Source: Gorsachius magnificus (lineage: Eukaryota; Chordata; Aves; Pelecaniformes; Ardeidae). From it: a DNA stretch of 64,000 nucleotides. This document shows positions 1-11,233 of the stretch, piece by piece. The DNA lies in the NCBI GenBank assembly GCA_034008185.1, contig CM067082.1, positions 51,419,586-51,483,585 on the forward strand, read 5' to 3'. How positions within the stretch are numbered: position 1 is the stretch's first letter; every line of letters begins with the position of its first letter. Under the pieces are notes generated by a model. The model saw nothing but the letters and a program-made list of their open reading frames with translations, was not told where the DNA came from and did no database searches. The translations under genes and the position numbers were made by a program.

Positions 1-1759
1 AACTGCACAGAGCCAGTTTGGATTCGGAGAGCTGTAGCAGGGAGCAAAGCCTCATCCTTTACCCCTGTTTTTCCCAGAAGAAAAGACCATCCATGTTCTG
101 TCTCTCAGTCACCAAAACCTGTGCCAGAAGAGGCTCCACAGTTTTTCCCAGGTGTGGCCTATACCTAAACCTGCAATGTACAGAAGTAACTGCCTGTCTG
201 CAAATATATTCACTATGTCAGCCCATGCTAACACTTCCAGGGCAAGTTTAAGTAGGGAAAAGCATCGCATTTTTAAACAGGCATGTGCTGTTGGAGGATG
301 TATCCTTTGCTGTCCAGGACTGGGAAGACTGTAACACTGGTTAATTATCTCCAACATGAAGGGCTTAATTGGGAATGTCACAAGCAAAACTTTCTTCTCT
401 TTGAAGAGCTGTCTACCTCACATGGTGCTCTGAGAAATATTAGACAGCAAACTCAGTTCAGTTTTCATTGTTTCCTTTCTGTTCCATAAAAATGCGAGCA
501 GTCAGGGAAATGCTATCGAACATGTCTCCTATGCTTCCAGCCACATACCCAGTACTTCTGAGATGACATCCAGACTCAGGCAAGAGAATGATGATGAAGG
601 TCAAGTGTGGAGAAAGGAAACTCTAAACAATAATGGATGATTTATAGCATACAGTGAATCTTATCTGGGTCACACTTTTGAAGGGCCCCATTTTTCAACT
701 CTTCTAATTCTTGAATTAATGAAGTTCTCGCACCCGCTATTTTGTTTCTCTTTTGCTATGCAGCTTGAGACATGGAGGTGACAGGCTGAGTGATGAACTT
801 CAGAGCAGTGATTCTTCTTGTGCTGTGTGAAAGAGCTTTCAACAGTCAGCCTTGTCTCTGCAGCAACAGGACTGAGAGACACTCCTCGATGAGGCTTCTT
901 CAACCTTCCTCTCACTCTGCTTATTCAGACCTCTTCCACATCTTCCTTAGTGACCACTGCCCAGATTTCACTTGTGTGGCCTATTGAATTGGAAGTCTTT
1001 CCTCCAAGTATGCTCATCCAAAGTGGATTAAGAGCCTTCCTACAACCCCCAGGCATATGTGATTACATGGGGTGATGGACCTTTTCCAGAGGAGACTACT
1101 TAAGGAAAAAGACACACTTATTCTCTCTGACATTCCCATTGCTTGCACGGACCTCATCCATCTTCCTGCACTGACACTCAGATTCTGCTGTTGCAAGTGC
1201 AATACAAGCACAGAGCTTGACAGAGGAACTAGGGAGTTATCTCCTTACAGTCTGGTCTTCCACATTTTGTCCACAGAAGCCTTGATCCTACAAAGTGCCC
1301 CCTGAAGAACATCCTTGATGCATCTTCTACATGGGTAGCCATTTGAGCTCTTTGGAGACTGCAGTCTGAAAACCATAAGCTCAAGTTCAAGAAATTGCCT
1401 ACCAGACTTCTATGGCTCTGTGAGAAAAGAGAAAACAAAAATAATAATAAATCATTAAGGGCAATCAAAAATTAATTCTGCAATAAATCTATATGCAATC
1501 TGTCGCCTGTACTCCTGTGTGTTTACTTATATTTATAAGATTTGTTTTATGAATGATTTGCCATTAATGGAGAAAAGAGAGATTAAGAAACAAAAGCCGT
1601 AGCTTCAATCCATCATTAGGGAATTAATCAATTGGCAGCCTGTGCAGACAGCTATTTAGATCTGTGGCCTGAACAGCTTAATTGGGGGAAACATGCTAAA
1701 AGGGCTAGAATGATGTTCAAAGTAGCATAAATTAGCCCATTTTGGACCCATCACATGGC
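1..1759. other. Non-coding stretch, no gene seen
   Basis: Reading frames here are short (under 95 codons), overlap on both strands and carry no recognisable domain. No splice-bounded exon, RNA gene or clear repeat is visible. A run of AAT triplets near 1438-1452 is the only simple sequence. The last 200 bases form an AT-rich block listed separately as a candidate regulatory element, ending at the LTR insertion site. Confidence 0.6.
1555..1740. promoter_or_regulatory. Candidate conserved non-coding element
   Basis: This block is AT-rich without being low-complexity. It has several ATTA/TTAAT homeodomain-type cores (CCATTAATGG, GGGAATTAATCAATTGG, CTTAATTGGGGG) close together and no long reading frame. 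That texture is typical of vertebrate developmental enhancers, but it is an impression. Conservation cannot be judged from one genome. The LTR at 1765 inserted just beside it. Confidence 0.22.
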
Positions 1760-1764
1760 CTAAT
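1760..1764. repeat. Left target-site duplication of the LTR
   Basis: CTAAT immediately precedes the TG of the LTR and recurs immediately after its terminal CA at 2910-2914. A perfect 5-base duplication fixes both LTR borders and marks integrase-mediated insertion. Five bases is usual for ERVL-type elements, among others. Confidence 0.85.
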
Positions 1765-1944
1765 TGTATTGGGTTTGCATGGCAAGGTTTTGGTAGCAGG
1801 GGGGCTACTGGGGTGGCTTCTGTGAGAAGCTGCTAGAAGCTTCCCCCATGTCTGATAGAGCCAATGCCAGCCGGCTCCAAGACGGACCCACTGCTGGCCA
1901 AGGCTGAGTCCATCAGTGACGGCGGCAGCGCCTCTGGGAAAAAG

Positions 1945-1952
1945 TATTTAAG
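1945..1952 (+). promoter_or_regulatory. TATA-like box of the LTR
   Basis: TATTTAAG lies about 180 bases into the LTR, followed by a purine-rich AGAAGGGGGAAAAAA stretch. This is the usual place for the core promoter of an LTR, so transcription would start roughly 25-30 bases downstream. Activity is inferred only. Confidence 0.5.
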
Positions 1953-2019
1953 AAGGGGGAAAAAATTGCTGCAACAACTTGCTCTGTCACATTTCTGCAG
2001 CCAAAGAGAGGAGTGAGAG

Positions 2020-2500
2020 GATGTGAGAGGAGCAGCCCTGCAGCCCCCCAGGCCAGGGCAGCAGGAGGGGCAGGAGGGGCTCCAGGCGCTGGAGCAGAGA
2101 TTCCCCCACAGCCCCGGGTGCAGCCCATGGTGGGGCAGGCTGTGCCCCTGCAGCCCAGGGAGGCCCACGGGGGAGCAGATCCCCACCTGCAGCCTGGGGA
2201 GGACCCCAAACCAGCACAGGGGGGTGCCCAAAGGAGGCTGTGACCCCGTGGGAAGCCCACGCTGGAGCAGGCTCCTGGAAGGACCTGTGGCCCCGTGGGG
2301 AGAGGAGCCCAGGCTGGGGCAGGTTTGCTGGCCGGGCTGGTGACCCCGCAGGGACCCACACAGGAGCAGTCTGTTCCTGAGGGACTGCACCCCATGGGAA
2401 GGACCCGTGTTGGAGTAGTTCCTGAAGAACTGCAGCCCGTGGGAAGGACTCCTGCTGGAGCAGCTTGTGGGAGTCTGCTGTGAGAGGGAGCCCAGGGTGG
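2020..2500 (+). repeat. GC-rich degenerate internal repeats of the LTR
   Basis: Imperfect units share a core like CTGCAGCCCGTGGGAAGGA followed by CTGGAGCAG. The clearest copies lie at about 2385-2470, and weaker ones run back to about 2040. The bias (few A/T, few stops) keeps several frames open at once on both strands, including 250- and 221-codon minus-strand frames. Overlapping open frames in four or more phases mark this as composition, not coding. The tract is far richer in G+C than the DNA around the LTR. Confidence 0.6.
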
Positions 2501-2727
2501 AGCAGAGGCAGAGGGTGAGGAGTCCTCTCCCTGAGGAGGAAGGAGTGGCTGAGACAGTGTGTGATGGACTGACCCCAACCCCCATTCCCTGTCCCCCTGT
2601 GCCTCTGGAGCAGAAAGGTAGAGAAATTCAGGAGTAAAGTTGAACCTGGGAAGAAGGAAAGGGTGGGAAGAAGGTGTTTTAAGATTTAGATTTTATTTTC
2701 TTATTAACCTACTCTGATTTTATTCAT

Positions 2728-2733
2728 AATAAA
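2728..2733 (+). terminator. LTR polyadenylation signal
   Basis: AATAAA sits in the 3' third of the LTR after a T/A-rich run, downstream of the TATA-like box as expected for an LTR on the plus strand. Polyadenylation would fall some 10-30 bases further on. Confidence 0.5.
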
Positions 2734-2909
2734 TTAACCTAATTTCCCCAAGTCGAGTCTGTTTTGCCCGTGACAGTAATTGGTGAATGATCCTTATCTC
2801 AACCCACAAGCCTTTCATTATATTTTCTCTCCCCTGTCCAGCTGAGGAGGGGGAGTGATGGGGCGGCTTTGGTGGGCACCTGGCATCCAACCAAGGTCAG
2901 CCCACCACA

Positions 2910-2914
2910 CTAAT
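2910..2914. repeat. Right target-site duplication of the LTR
   Basis: CTAAT directly follows the terminal CA of the LTR and matches 1760-1764 base for base. The lack of mismatches is compatible with a fairly young insertion, although five bases carry little dating information. Confidence 0.85.
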
Positions 2915-4272
2915 TCAACAACTTCTATACCTCAGAGTTTGACAAGTGATCTTGCTCTTGAGCTTCTTTGTATCTTCCTACCCTGATATGACCATAAAGT
3001 ATATTTACATCTGAAAATGATTAACTATAAACACTCCAGCTAGTCAATAAAAGGAAAGAGGAAGAAGCCTTCTAGTCTGCACTGTGAAACCTTGTCTGTC
3101 CTTACCCAGGTTCACCTCTCTCTCTCTCTGCCCAGCTGTAGGTGTTTGTAGCTATTGCTGCAAGTGAGGATAGAAGCAGGTCAAGGCCTCCTTCACTGTG
3201 GGTCTCAGCTCCCCCGTAGGGCTGATGAGGTTGGGATGCTCTTTGCGTTCCTACCATCACCAGTGGTATGTGATCAGTTCCTATGTTCCGGAAGAAAAAA
3301 GGATGTATGTCAGGGTTTCCTACTTTTAATGAGGGTTTGTAAAGTGTTTTGGTCTCTGAGATATACTATGTAAAGGTGGCTGATTGGAAAAACCTGTCTG
3401 GAATACGGGCAGTGGGTTCAAACACATTACCTCTTGCTAGGAATGAGTGAAAATTCATAAACATAAGTTTCCTGGAAGTTTAGCATTTTCTAGGATCTGT
3501 ACATTGAATTGGCTTTGAATTCAGTAGAAATCCTGTTTATGGTGGGCATATCCAAATCCCCATGAACTCTCTAACCTGCTTGGGTGCTTGAAATCTGGGG
3601 CTGGTCCCAGTGGTGAATTTCTCAGCCTCAGCATGTTGCTGCCGCCAGTGCAATCCATGCCTGTATGTTCTGCTGTTCACACAGTTGAGGCTATGCAGTT
3701 CTAGCTCATACGGTTACTTCTGGTTACTTCACATGGCGTCAGAGAGATGCTGCCCAGGGACTTTCAAACAACACCACTTAGCTTTAGGGTTCTGAATGTT
3801 TCAGTGGCTTTGTCAGGCAGCACCCTGACAACACAGCTAAACCTAGCTAATCTTATACATATATTGTACATGACGTTTGTTTTGGAGCAAACTCGGTGCC
3901 CTGCATTCCAGGCCTCCGGAGGCATCATGCCATCCTCTTTATTCATCAGGAGTATGCCCAAATCCCAGAGCTGGCTAAGGTGCAGCCTTTCCACATGCTT
4001 CCTGTCTCTGAAGGAAAATGCAGAATGCAGCATCCAGATGCAGTTCCAGGCACAGTTGTTGTCAGCCAGGCAGGTTTCAAATACGCTTGCTGACAGCATA
4101 ATTGACAACTGTGTGTCCCTTCAAGCTCCGGTAGAGATGGAATTGTACTCATGCAATTCTTGGCCTGCATCTTCTCCTGGTGGGTCAGAATAACTCTGTC
4201 TTCGGGCTTTAAGGAGTCAAAACGATTGCATATTCCACCTGAGCAGTGCTAAAATGTTCAGTCATTGAGCAC
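2915..4272. other. Non-coding stretch, no gene seen
   Basis: This holds a short TC run (about 3115-3129) and otherwise unique sequence. Two frames at 3747-4193 (plus, 148 codons) and 3764-4108 (minus, 114 codons) are open over the same bases. Neither shows a domain, a splice-site frame or a signal sequence, and mutual openness on both strands argues for chance. Confidence 0.55.
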
Positions 4273-4362
4273 CCAGCTCTGATCTCAGGTCCTCTGGAGG
4301 TAAGCCTGAGTTGTTCTGATTTATTCTGAGCTTTCAGTGGTATAAACGAGATCAGAATCTGG
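4273..4362. repeat. Eroded ancient amniote repeat, near-palindromic
   Basis: The left end CCAGCTCTGATCTC pairs with the right end GAGATCAGAATCTGG, separated by a decayed centre, so the 90 bases form an imperfect inverted repeat. I recognise the CAGAATCTGGCC/GTGTAAATC type of dispersed palindromic repeat found in turtles, crocodilians and birds; the family name is not certain to me. A partial relative lies at 46532-46582. Recognition is from memory, while the inverted symmetry is visible directly. Confidence 0.55.
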
Positions 4363-5624
4363 TTATCTTTTCCTACAGATATCACCTCTGTTAGATTGAC
4401 ACACCTGGTGTACAAGCAGCTGGCAACTTTTAAGGAGGTTTTTTACCCATTTAGTCACAACTAATTATTTACGGGTTTATACTTGTGATAGGATTTGGTT
4501 TAGAGGATCTCTTCCACAGAGCTCTAGGCTCCACTGATTGTGTATTTCGATAACCAAACCAACACCCAAGGCAGGCTGCAATTTGGGATGTATCACTCTT
4601 TATATCTCATTCTTTTTTTCAACGGGCACTAGCTTTAAAAATAGACCGCAGAAAGATGTTTTCGCTTGAAAACATGGTAGCAGGTACAAAGCAAAAGCAA
4701 CACCAAAGTCGCTGCAAAGACTAAAGATACAGGAGAATGTGCTAATTTCAGAAGATGCTACCACAAGAAGACAAAGACTCAGAAGGAGCATCCCTCCCTC
4801 TTGTCTCTCAAACCACCAGAATGACAGTAACATGCAGCCACTGTCTGGGAGAAGGTAAAATGAAGACACAGATAATGCAAAATGAGGAAGGGGCATGGAT
4901 TTATTTGAATATAATCCCAAAACAACTTCAAACCACCTAATAACTGAGGCAGGGAGGGGGGTCTGGAACAAAAGTTTAGGCACGAGATGTGTGACCACTG
5001 AGTAAGTGCTTCAGCTCAGTAGCAGTGCAAACACTGGCTGTTGCTAAAAATCTTCGGTACGTGACAAACGTGGGGATCCAAGAAGGCAACTTATTTATCA
5101 TCCATTCCCTGAGACAGAGGGACAAGAGCATCTCTATCATTAGACATCTTTTACAGCACAAGAGCAGCTTTCTCAGCGTTTGACACCTTCTTCCCTTTGC
5201 AGAAGCACACCCATTCTGCTGGGAGATGTTCCCCTTGCATCTGCAAAGACAGGAGTAAAATATCTCTGAGGGGCACAGCATTCATTAGTCTAGGAATACG
5301 TATTCCTTTCATACATTTCTGCCTGCCACAACAGTATCAGCTGGCATAGGAAGTCTATTCTGGAAGCTCAGGCTCTGCGTGGGAACTAAGAAGTGGCGGT
5401 GGTTTTGCTGTGCAGTGAATTATTTCAGAATAAATAAATAATACAGATGGGTCAGGACAGTGAGCAGAAAATTAATCTGTTCGTTCTTCCTTCAGCCCTG
5501 TATATAACACTGTGTGTTTGGCAGGCTACAAAGCTTTCTCTTCTTTCTGTGTCTTAAAATACAGTGCCAGATATTCAGAAAGGTAGCCTTTTAAATTTTG
5601 CACATTGACTACATTCAGTGTCTA
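4363..5624. other. Non-coding stretch, no gene seen
   Basis: Unique sequence with no repeat I can place. A 132-codon minus-strand frame (4600-4998) and a 101-codon one (4976-5281) reuse T-rich and C-rich bases and look like chance frames. No motif, exon border or RNA gene was seen. Confidence 0.5.
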
Positions 5625-5691
5625 AAGGAAGGGAAAAGGAAAAAAAAAGAAGGAAAGAAAAGAATGAAAAGGTAAAGGAATAGAAAGAAGA
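5625..5691 (+). repeat. Purine-rich low-complexity tract
   Basis: Almost pure A and G (GGAAGGGAAAAGGAAAAAAA and similar) for about 65 bases. Such GA-rich tracts arise by slippage and carry no code. Confidence 0.8.
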
Positions 5692-8600
5692 CATGATCTC
5701 ACAACCTATGCAAGTCGAGCCCATGCTCCTATACCTCGTAGAACTACACAGACCAATGCATGTATTTCAAACCCCATTGGTTTTCAGAGCTTTTGCCTTC
5801 ATATTTTAGTTACAGGAAACTTCATCACAGGAAATAAAAGCAAAATGGAGAACTGGCAGAGGAACTGATGGAAAAGAAGCAGACTTCCATGGCATAGGAA
5901 ATTTCTACCACTTTTAGCTAATCTGTTACTTTCCCTTTTTTCCTGGTATGCATGAACTGATGAACTGAAGCGTGCAGGACTAATAAATAGAGTGTCAGCC
6001 AAGACCGACTATTGACGCTACCCAGGAGCTTACTGAACACACTGGAGGAGAAGCAAAGTCACATGAAAGAACTCGCTTACAACTACATTCTGCTGCCACA
6101 CCTCCTACCTGGAAGAAACCCCATCACTAATCTCAGCAGCCTACAGTGAAATCATTGCAAGAATTTTCCTATTTTGTTTTGCAAATCACAGTGTGCAATG
6201 TATGTTCTGTGCATGTTTTCCCAACACACAGCTACTTTCACTGTAAGCTGTAAAGATGAATGTGCACCGGTCATTGTTTGAAAGATGCCTGTTTGCATTT
6301 GCAACTGGCCCACTTAAAGTAAAGTCGGGATGTTTTGCTTTCAAACATTAAGTTACTTAAGGAAAATCTGTCATAGTAATGGAGTTCATTTCTCAGTTTT
6401 GAATGGACTGTATTTTTTTCACTCTTCTTATTTCCCATCTTCTTATGGCACTACTGCAAATATCTAGTTCTTTCAATAATATTTTTGTCTCCTCTTAAAA
6501 TGAGTTTCCACACTTACCTAATTTTGTATGGCATGAGCAGAAAGTGTCTACTGCTTGGAGCAGTACATCATTTATAATACTCCTGCTAATTGAAGAAATG
6601 TGGGCCAAATCTAAATAGTATGTCAATTTTTGGGAAAATTCCTTGGAAGGAAAGGGTAATCAATATGCTATATCATTGAGTTGGAATTTTGTAGACATAC
6701 CAGCTCAGAAATGCTCCAAAAGCCAACTAGCTTTGCTTAGAAGCTTGGGTAATATACAAATAATACAAGACCATTAAGTTAGGCAGTATTTGGATTGTGT
6801 TTTCATTTACTTGTGAGTTGAGAGGGGTTTTGTAGCATTGCTTTCCAAACTGAAATGGGAACAAGTAGTGCTGGTTGATAAGAGTCAGCATTCAAGACTT
6901 TATCAAATAAATACAGGTTCATAACCTCTCTATCCCAAACTATATTTCTACTCCACCGCAGCAGCCACTAAATTATTCCCAGCTAAACTCCCTTTCACCA
7001 TGAATCATCGTACTAATGAGGCATGCCTTCTCACAAATCCAGAAACCAGGCCCCCCTGCTGTGGAGGGCTAACACCCCATCAGCTCTCATACCCCATGTC
7101 TAGCACTGTATAATCCATGCTATGTGCTATGCATATTATGTGCGTGCAGCCACCCTTCATCAGAGCTAATGCTACCAGGTTTTGGTTTGATTGGCTCAGA
7201 TGGATGAAGCAAAGCAGCAGCTGGGAGGAGCTATTTGATTAATAATAAATAGATACAAAGATTTATGATTAACATAGAACATCTTAATGATTTACCATAG
7301 CAATGAAACCAATAGGCTGGTATTCCAATCCGATTTCTACAAATTTGTATAATCCTCAGGGTAAAACAATTTAATGTGCTGTCTCTTTTATAGTTACAAA
7401 AGGCCTTTCATATGATCAATTATACATAAGAGTATAATAAATGTAACTTTCTTCATACTAATCACATCTAACTTAAATTCTCTTGTCGGTCTTTGGAGTG
7501 TATGTAGCATTCCCCATAAAGTTTTTAGTCTCAGCTCTTAGCAAAAGTTAATATACCCAGAACTTCCAAATAAATCATCAGTACAAGGGTCTTCACACTA
7601 GTAAAACTGTTCAGACAATGCAGTTTATTAACAAAGCACTCCCTCCTTCCAGTCAAGCCCCTTGCCTAACACAGCAAACTTGCTGCTTCGTATCAGGGGG
7701 TTGTGTGGAGCTTATGGTGCTGGATCTTTAAAGTTTTGGTAGGTAGTATTGTATTGGTGTCATGACACAGGGCAAGACTAGCATACATAAAACATAATAG
7801 TAATATTTTGCCTAGTAGATAGATCACAACTGGGAAATGGAACTGCATGAACACATGCAGACAGAGCGTTTCAAAAGCCATGTGGCTTATTAAAAGTTTC
7901 AAGTCAGAATTAGCATCTAATGTAATTTTGGTTTTTAATGTTTATAGAATTGCATTTCATAAAAAGAAAACTGCATGAAGTCCTCCCATCTGAAAGCAAA
8001 AGAGAGAGGCAGAGACAGAGAGAGGATGTACACCTCACGTGCACATTGAAAAATAAACTTGAAGTTACATTCAGAGAACTATGGTGAAGATGACAGCAGA
8101 CACCAAGAGCAATAGAAAGAGACTGTGGAAAAAGACTTCCTACTGTGTTCTAGCTACCTGTTTTGGCATGCACAATGTTCTTCGGGATGCATAGCCGCAG
8201 TATGAAATGTGTGTCCATTCATAATCAGACACCCACAGAATATTCAGAGGGTGAGGAGTTAGTTGTAAGGTACCTGAGCAGGTGAAAAAGAGGAAAAAAA
8301 TATTGAGTATATGAAGGCTGGAAAGGGATGACTTGGCACATGGCTGCAGGTTTCCTATAGTGAGAAAGAGAATTCTAAAAAAAACGTTACTTACAGGGCA
8401 TTAGAGACCTTCAAAATCTTAGCTAAGTACTAAGACTTTGGGAACTCCCTTGAAACCAGGTACTGCAAATGTTTTGAAGACTTTTGATGTGATAGAGAAT
8501 AGTCTTTGTTCTGTGAAACTTTTCTTCACTTCTGGGGGAAAAAGACGAGAGAGAAACAACAGATGCAAGAGAGAGCCTTCATGAGCAGGACTTTGTGATC

Positions 8601-10071
8601 TGTGTGTAAAAATACATACACAAGAAGTGCATCCAGGCCTGTGATATAATTAATGGCTTTGAAAAAAAGGCAACTTAAAATAAATCCATTTTGAGTTCTT
8701 TTTTTTCCCTCTCTCTTTTTGCAAGCTGCTAGATTCAGGTTCCCCCTTTAACGACATGTGCCAACCCTTTATATTTTCCAAGTGAAAGTTCCAATTCTGC
8801 CATATTCACCAGACTCCAGGAACTGGCGCTTTAAGAATCCTCCTCCTCAGTGTTAGACTCTTAACAAAATCAAAGTTACTTGACTAGCGTAAATAACATT
8901 GAGTTAATTGCCTATCATATGGTTTTGTAGTATCTGCATGCACTGTCATTGGTGTACTGTTGTGAGTTGACCTGGCTTTTGAAAATATTGCCCTTAAAGT
9001 CTGGCACGTTTTTGGAACCAGGCTGTCAGTGAAGGAAAAATGAACTGGAACATCATAATCTGCTTCAACCATAGTAAAGAGAGAGACATCTGGTAGGCCA
9101 CTTGGCAGTCAGCCAACAATGAAGACTTCAATTAAAATAATGAACATGTTCTCAGGAGTATGTCTCTGAACTGAAGAAGTTATAAGTCTTGGCTGCTTCT
9201 TGAAAGTTGGCTGTAAAGTGGTGGCAGAGGTCCTTCATCCTCATGGTGTACCACGTGTGTTCTGGGGTTCCAACGGCCATAAAATGACTGACTTAAACAC
9301 ACCTGTAAAGGGTCAGAAGTGAAATAAAAACTGAGTTGAAGGAGTAAGAAGGGAACAGTTTCATACTTCCTTAGAGCCACGTAGAAGCCAGGTCAACCTC
9401 CCCGGTCTAATGGCGTTGATCTAACTTCCCAGTCAGGCTGGAAAAGCACCCCTAGGTGTCCTAGATAAGCCCAAGCTTTTCCTGGGAAATAACTTAAAGT
9501 GTTCTGAGATTTCTGACTATAAAAGCCAGAGCAGCCTATTTTACCTCCCAACACAAATCACCAGCTCCTACTGTCTTGGGTGTCTAACAAAGGGACAGGA
9601 ATTGTGCTGGCCATCACTTCCCCGAAGAATCACTAAAATAGAAATCAATGACCCAGCTGCAAGCCCTTTCAGGAACAAAGCAGTGAGGAAGCAGAGCTAT
9701 ATCAGGTGACAATAGAGCATAGCAGATTTCTCTTATTTTGATTTCAAAGCAAATTCCTAGCTGTGATTTGGCTTATGGTCAGTGAGTGAATAAAATTCCA
9801 ACAGTGGTGGCATCCAGATCTGGATGCCATTAACCCAGCCCAGCTCTAACAAAATTTGCAGCTAGAGTAGATTCTTATCAGCCCATTTGCAGTGAAAAAA
9901 AGATGAACTGTAATAAAACGCATGCACTAGCCCAATTTTGGAATTTAAAAGAGCAGTGGACATCCAGTAGATGTGCTATATTTAAATAAGAGGTTGGACA
10001 CAGCAAAATGTGTCACCTAATGAAGCAGCACAGAAGTTCCTACATAAGACCATTTAAATTTGTAATGGTAA
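5692..10071. other. Non-coding stretch, no gene seen
   Basis: Mostly AT-rich unique DNA with very few frames above 60 codons, consistent with a gene desert or intron. A short AGAGAGAGGCAGAGACAGAGAGAGG run lies near 8000-8025. Part of it (7190-7450) is listed separately as a candidate element. No transposon border, RNA gene or exon could be supported. Confidence 0.55.
7190..7450. promoter_or_regulatory. Candidate conserved non-coding element
   Basis: Dense homeodomain-type cores (GATTAATAATAAATAG, GATTTATGATTAACATAG, CTTAATGATTTACC) sit with a CCAATAGGCTGG site in a block lacking any long frame. This resembles enhancer-like vertebrate DNA. It is a visual impression and could equally be ordinary AT-rich sequence. 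Confidence 0.18.
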
Positions 10072-10330
10072 TTGCTTTATGGCATTGTGAGGTCATTACA
10101 ATTTGAGATTAAGATGGCCAAATTGTTACAGGGAAGATCTTTGGAGACCCTCTTACAAAGCCATTACGAGGCAGTATTACACACACAATATGGTTTCAAA
10201 GCATGACTTGGAGAAGACCTCACTACAGTGCTCTTATGGCAAAATTACATTGCGAGACTACAATAAGAAATAAGACTGCAGTGCAAGTCTGTGGAGATTA
10301 GACTCAATTATGATGTCAAAACAAACTGAA
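10072..10330. repeat. Possible degenerate tandem repeat
   Basis: Related segments recur: 10072-10115 (TGCTTTATGGCATTG, then GAGGTCATTACAA) and 10229-10277 (TGCTCTTATGGCAAAATTAC, then GCGAGACTACAATAAG) align well. Shorter look-alikes start with AGACC-CTC-TTACA at about 10145, 10214 and 10297. Spacing of the latter is about 70-85 bases. The copies are strongly diverged, so chance similarity in AT-rich DNA is not excluded. Confidence 0.35.
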
Positions 10331-11145
10331 ACAATGTCAATGCAAGTTATACCATTAAGGTTGAGACTTAAACCTAGGAAAGCAAGGAAATTCTGCATTA
10401 AACCTGCCACATTACCTTTAAATCACACCCCTGTGCTAAGGTGTTGCAGCAGGTAGAGACCTCTGTTAAATTGTCTCACAGCTCTGGGTATTGCTACATA
10501 CTGCAGATGATCTCTGTACAAATCATAGTAGTTTCATTGCCCAAATGTTTAAGTGATTAACCTGAAGTGTTTAACCTATAACTGAAGATTCAACGAAATT
10601 CAGGGTTGTAGGGAGAACTCCAGGTTAACAATTTATATCTCACTGCGTGTGTTGTGCCCAGATTTTATAGATGTAAAGGGCCTGATCCCTTGCAAAAATA
10701 AATTGAACAATTGAGGCACTCTGAGATGAGACAGGAGCTTCCAATGTCCTTGGTTTTTTTACATGAATACCCAGAGCATCAATAGGAATTATGGACCATT
10801 GTGCCCAGGTTGGATAAAAATATACTAGGGGATGCTCCATCTCCTGACAACTCACATCTTGGCTTGAAATAGGAGGTGAAGAGTATGACAGACCATTGAT
10901 TTCTGCAATGTGTTTTGTAAGAAAGGGCCCCTGCTGAGTGAAATGTAGGCAGGCACTGGGGTCTGCCTGGGTGCAGCAAACTGTAAGTTTGTGTCCAAAA
11001 TTGAAAGCGGGAGGTTGGACCAAAGAAAAGATCTTAAGGTCATCCACATTGATTCACTCAAGGAAGACACACAATGACCACAAAAACACCCCACTTCAGC
11101 TTTGCTCCTTTTGGGTATCGGAACGATGAAAGTGTAAATGATGTT
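10331..11145. other. Non-coding stretch, no gene seen
   Basis: A short segment at about 10654-10702 (GGGCCTGATCCCTTGCAAAA) recalls the GGCCTGATCCTGCAAA end of an old amniote repeat. The rest is unique. A 135-codon minus-strand frame (10640-11047) overlaps other open frames and includes that repeat-like piece, so it is unlikely to be coding. Confidence 0.45.
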
Positions 11146-11233
11146 GGGCCGGAGATGTAGCTGACGTAAACTGGTTGATCCCCAGTGTCTTCAGTGGGGT
11201 TGCATCAATTTTTGTCAGCTATGGATCTGGCCC
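11146..11233. repeat. 88-base near-palindrome, ancient amniote repeat
   Basis: The ends GGGCC and GGATCTGGCCC are complementary in part, the inner 8-mer TAGCTGAC pairs perfectly with GTCAGCTA, and CCCCAGTG pairs loosely with CAGTGGGG around a small central loop (TCTT). The whole stretch therefore folds back on itself. It matches from memory a dispersed amniote repeat of the pattern GTAAAnTGG - CATTGACTTCAATGG - GAGGATCTGGCCC. Transcribed RNA from either strand could form a long imperfect hairpin. Confidence 0.62.

Larger units (their letters stand above)
1765..2909 (+). mobile_element. Solo LTR of an avian endogenous retrovirus
   Basis: This is a complete LTR of about 1,145 bases. It begins TGTATTGGGTTTGCATGG, ends CAGCCCACCACA and is flanked by a perfect CTAAT target duplication. 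Seen inside, in order: a U3-like start with a small hairpin around 1819-1835 (GAGAAGCTGCTAGAAGCTTC), a TATA-like TATTTAAG at 1945-1952, a long GC-rich repetitive centre at about 2020-2500, and AATAAA at 2728-2733. These place the element on the plus strand. No gag, pol or env lies on either side and no second LTR follows, so it is a solo LTR left by recombination between two LTRs. I recall very similar LTRs from many neoavian genomes; the 5-base duplication would suit an ERVL-like group, but I cannot name the family. It may carry promoter or polyadenylation activity; none is shown here. Confidence 0.88.

Noticed and set aside
1833..2585. 250-codon minus-strand frame and 221-, 124- and 106-codon neighbours in other phases
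   Set aside because: They lie within the GC-rich repetitive LTR centre, where stops are rare in every phase. The products are Pro/Gly/Ser/Leu-rich with no domain, and overlapping frames in both directions mark composition.
3747..4193. 148-codon plus-strand frame with a 114-codon frame opposite
   Set aside because: Both strands open over the same bases, no domain, no splice context.
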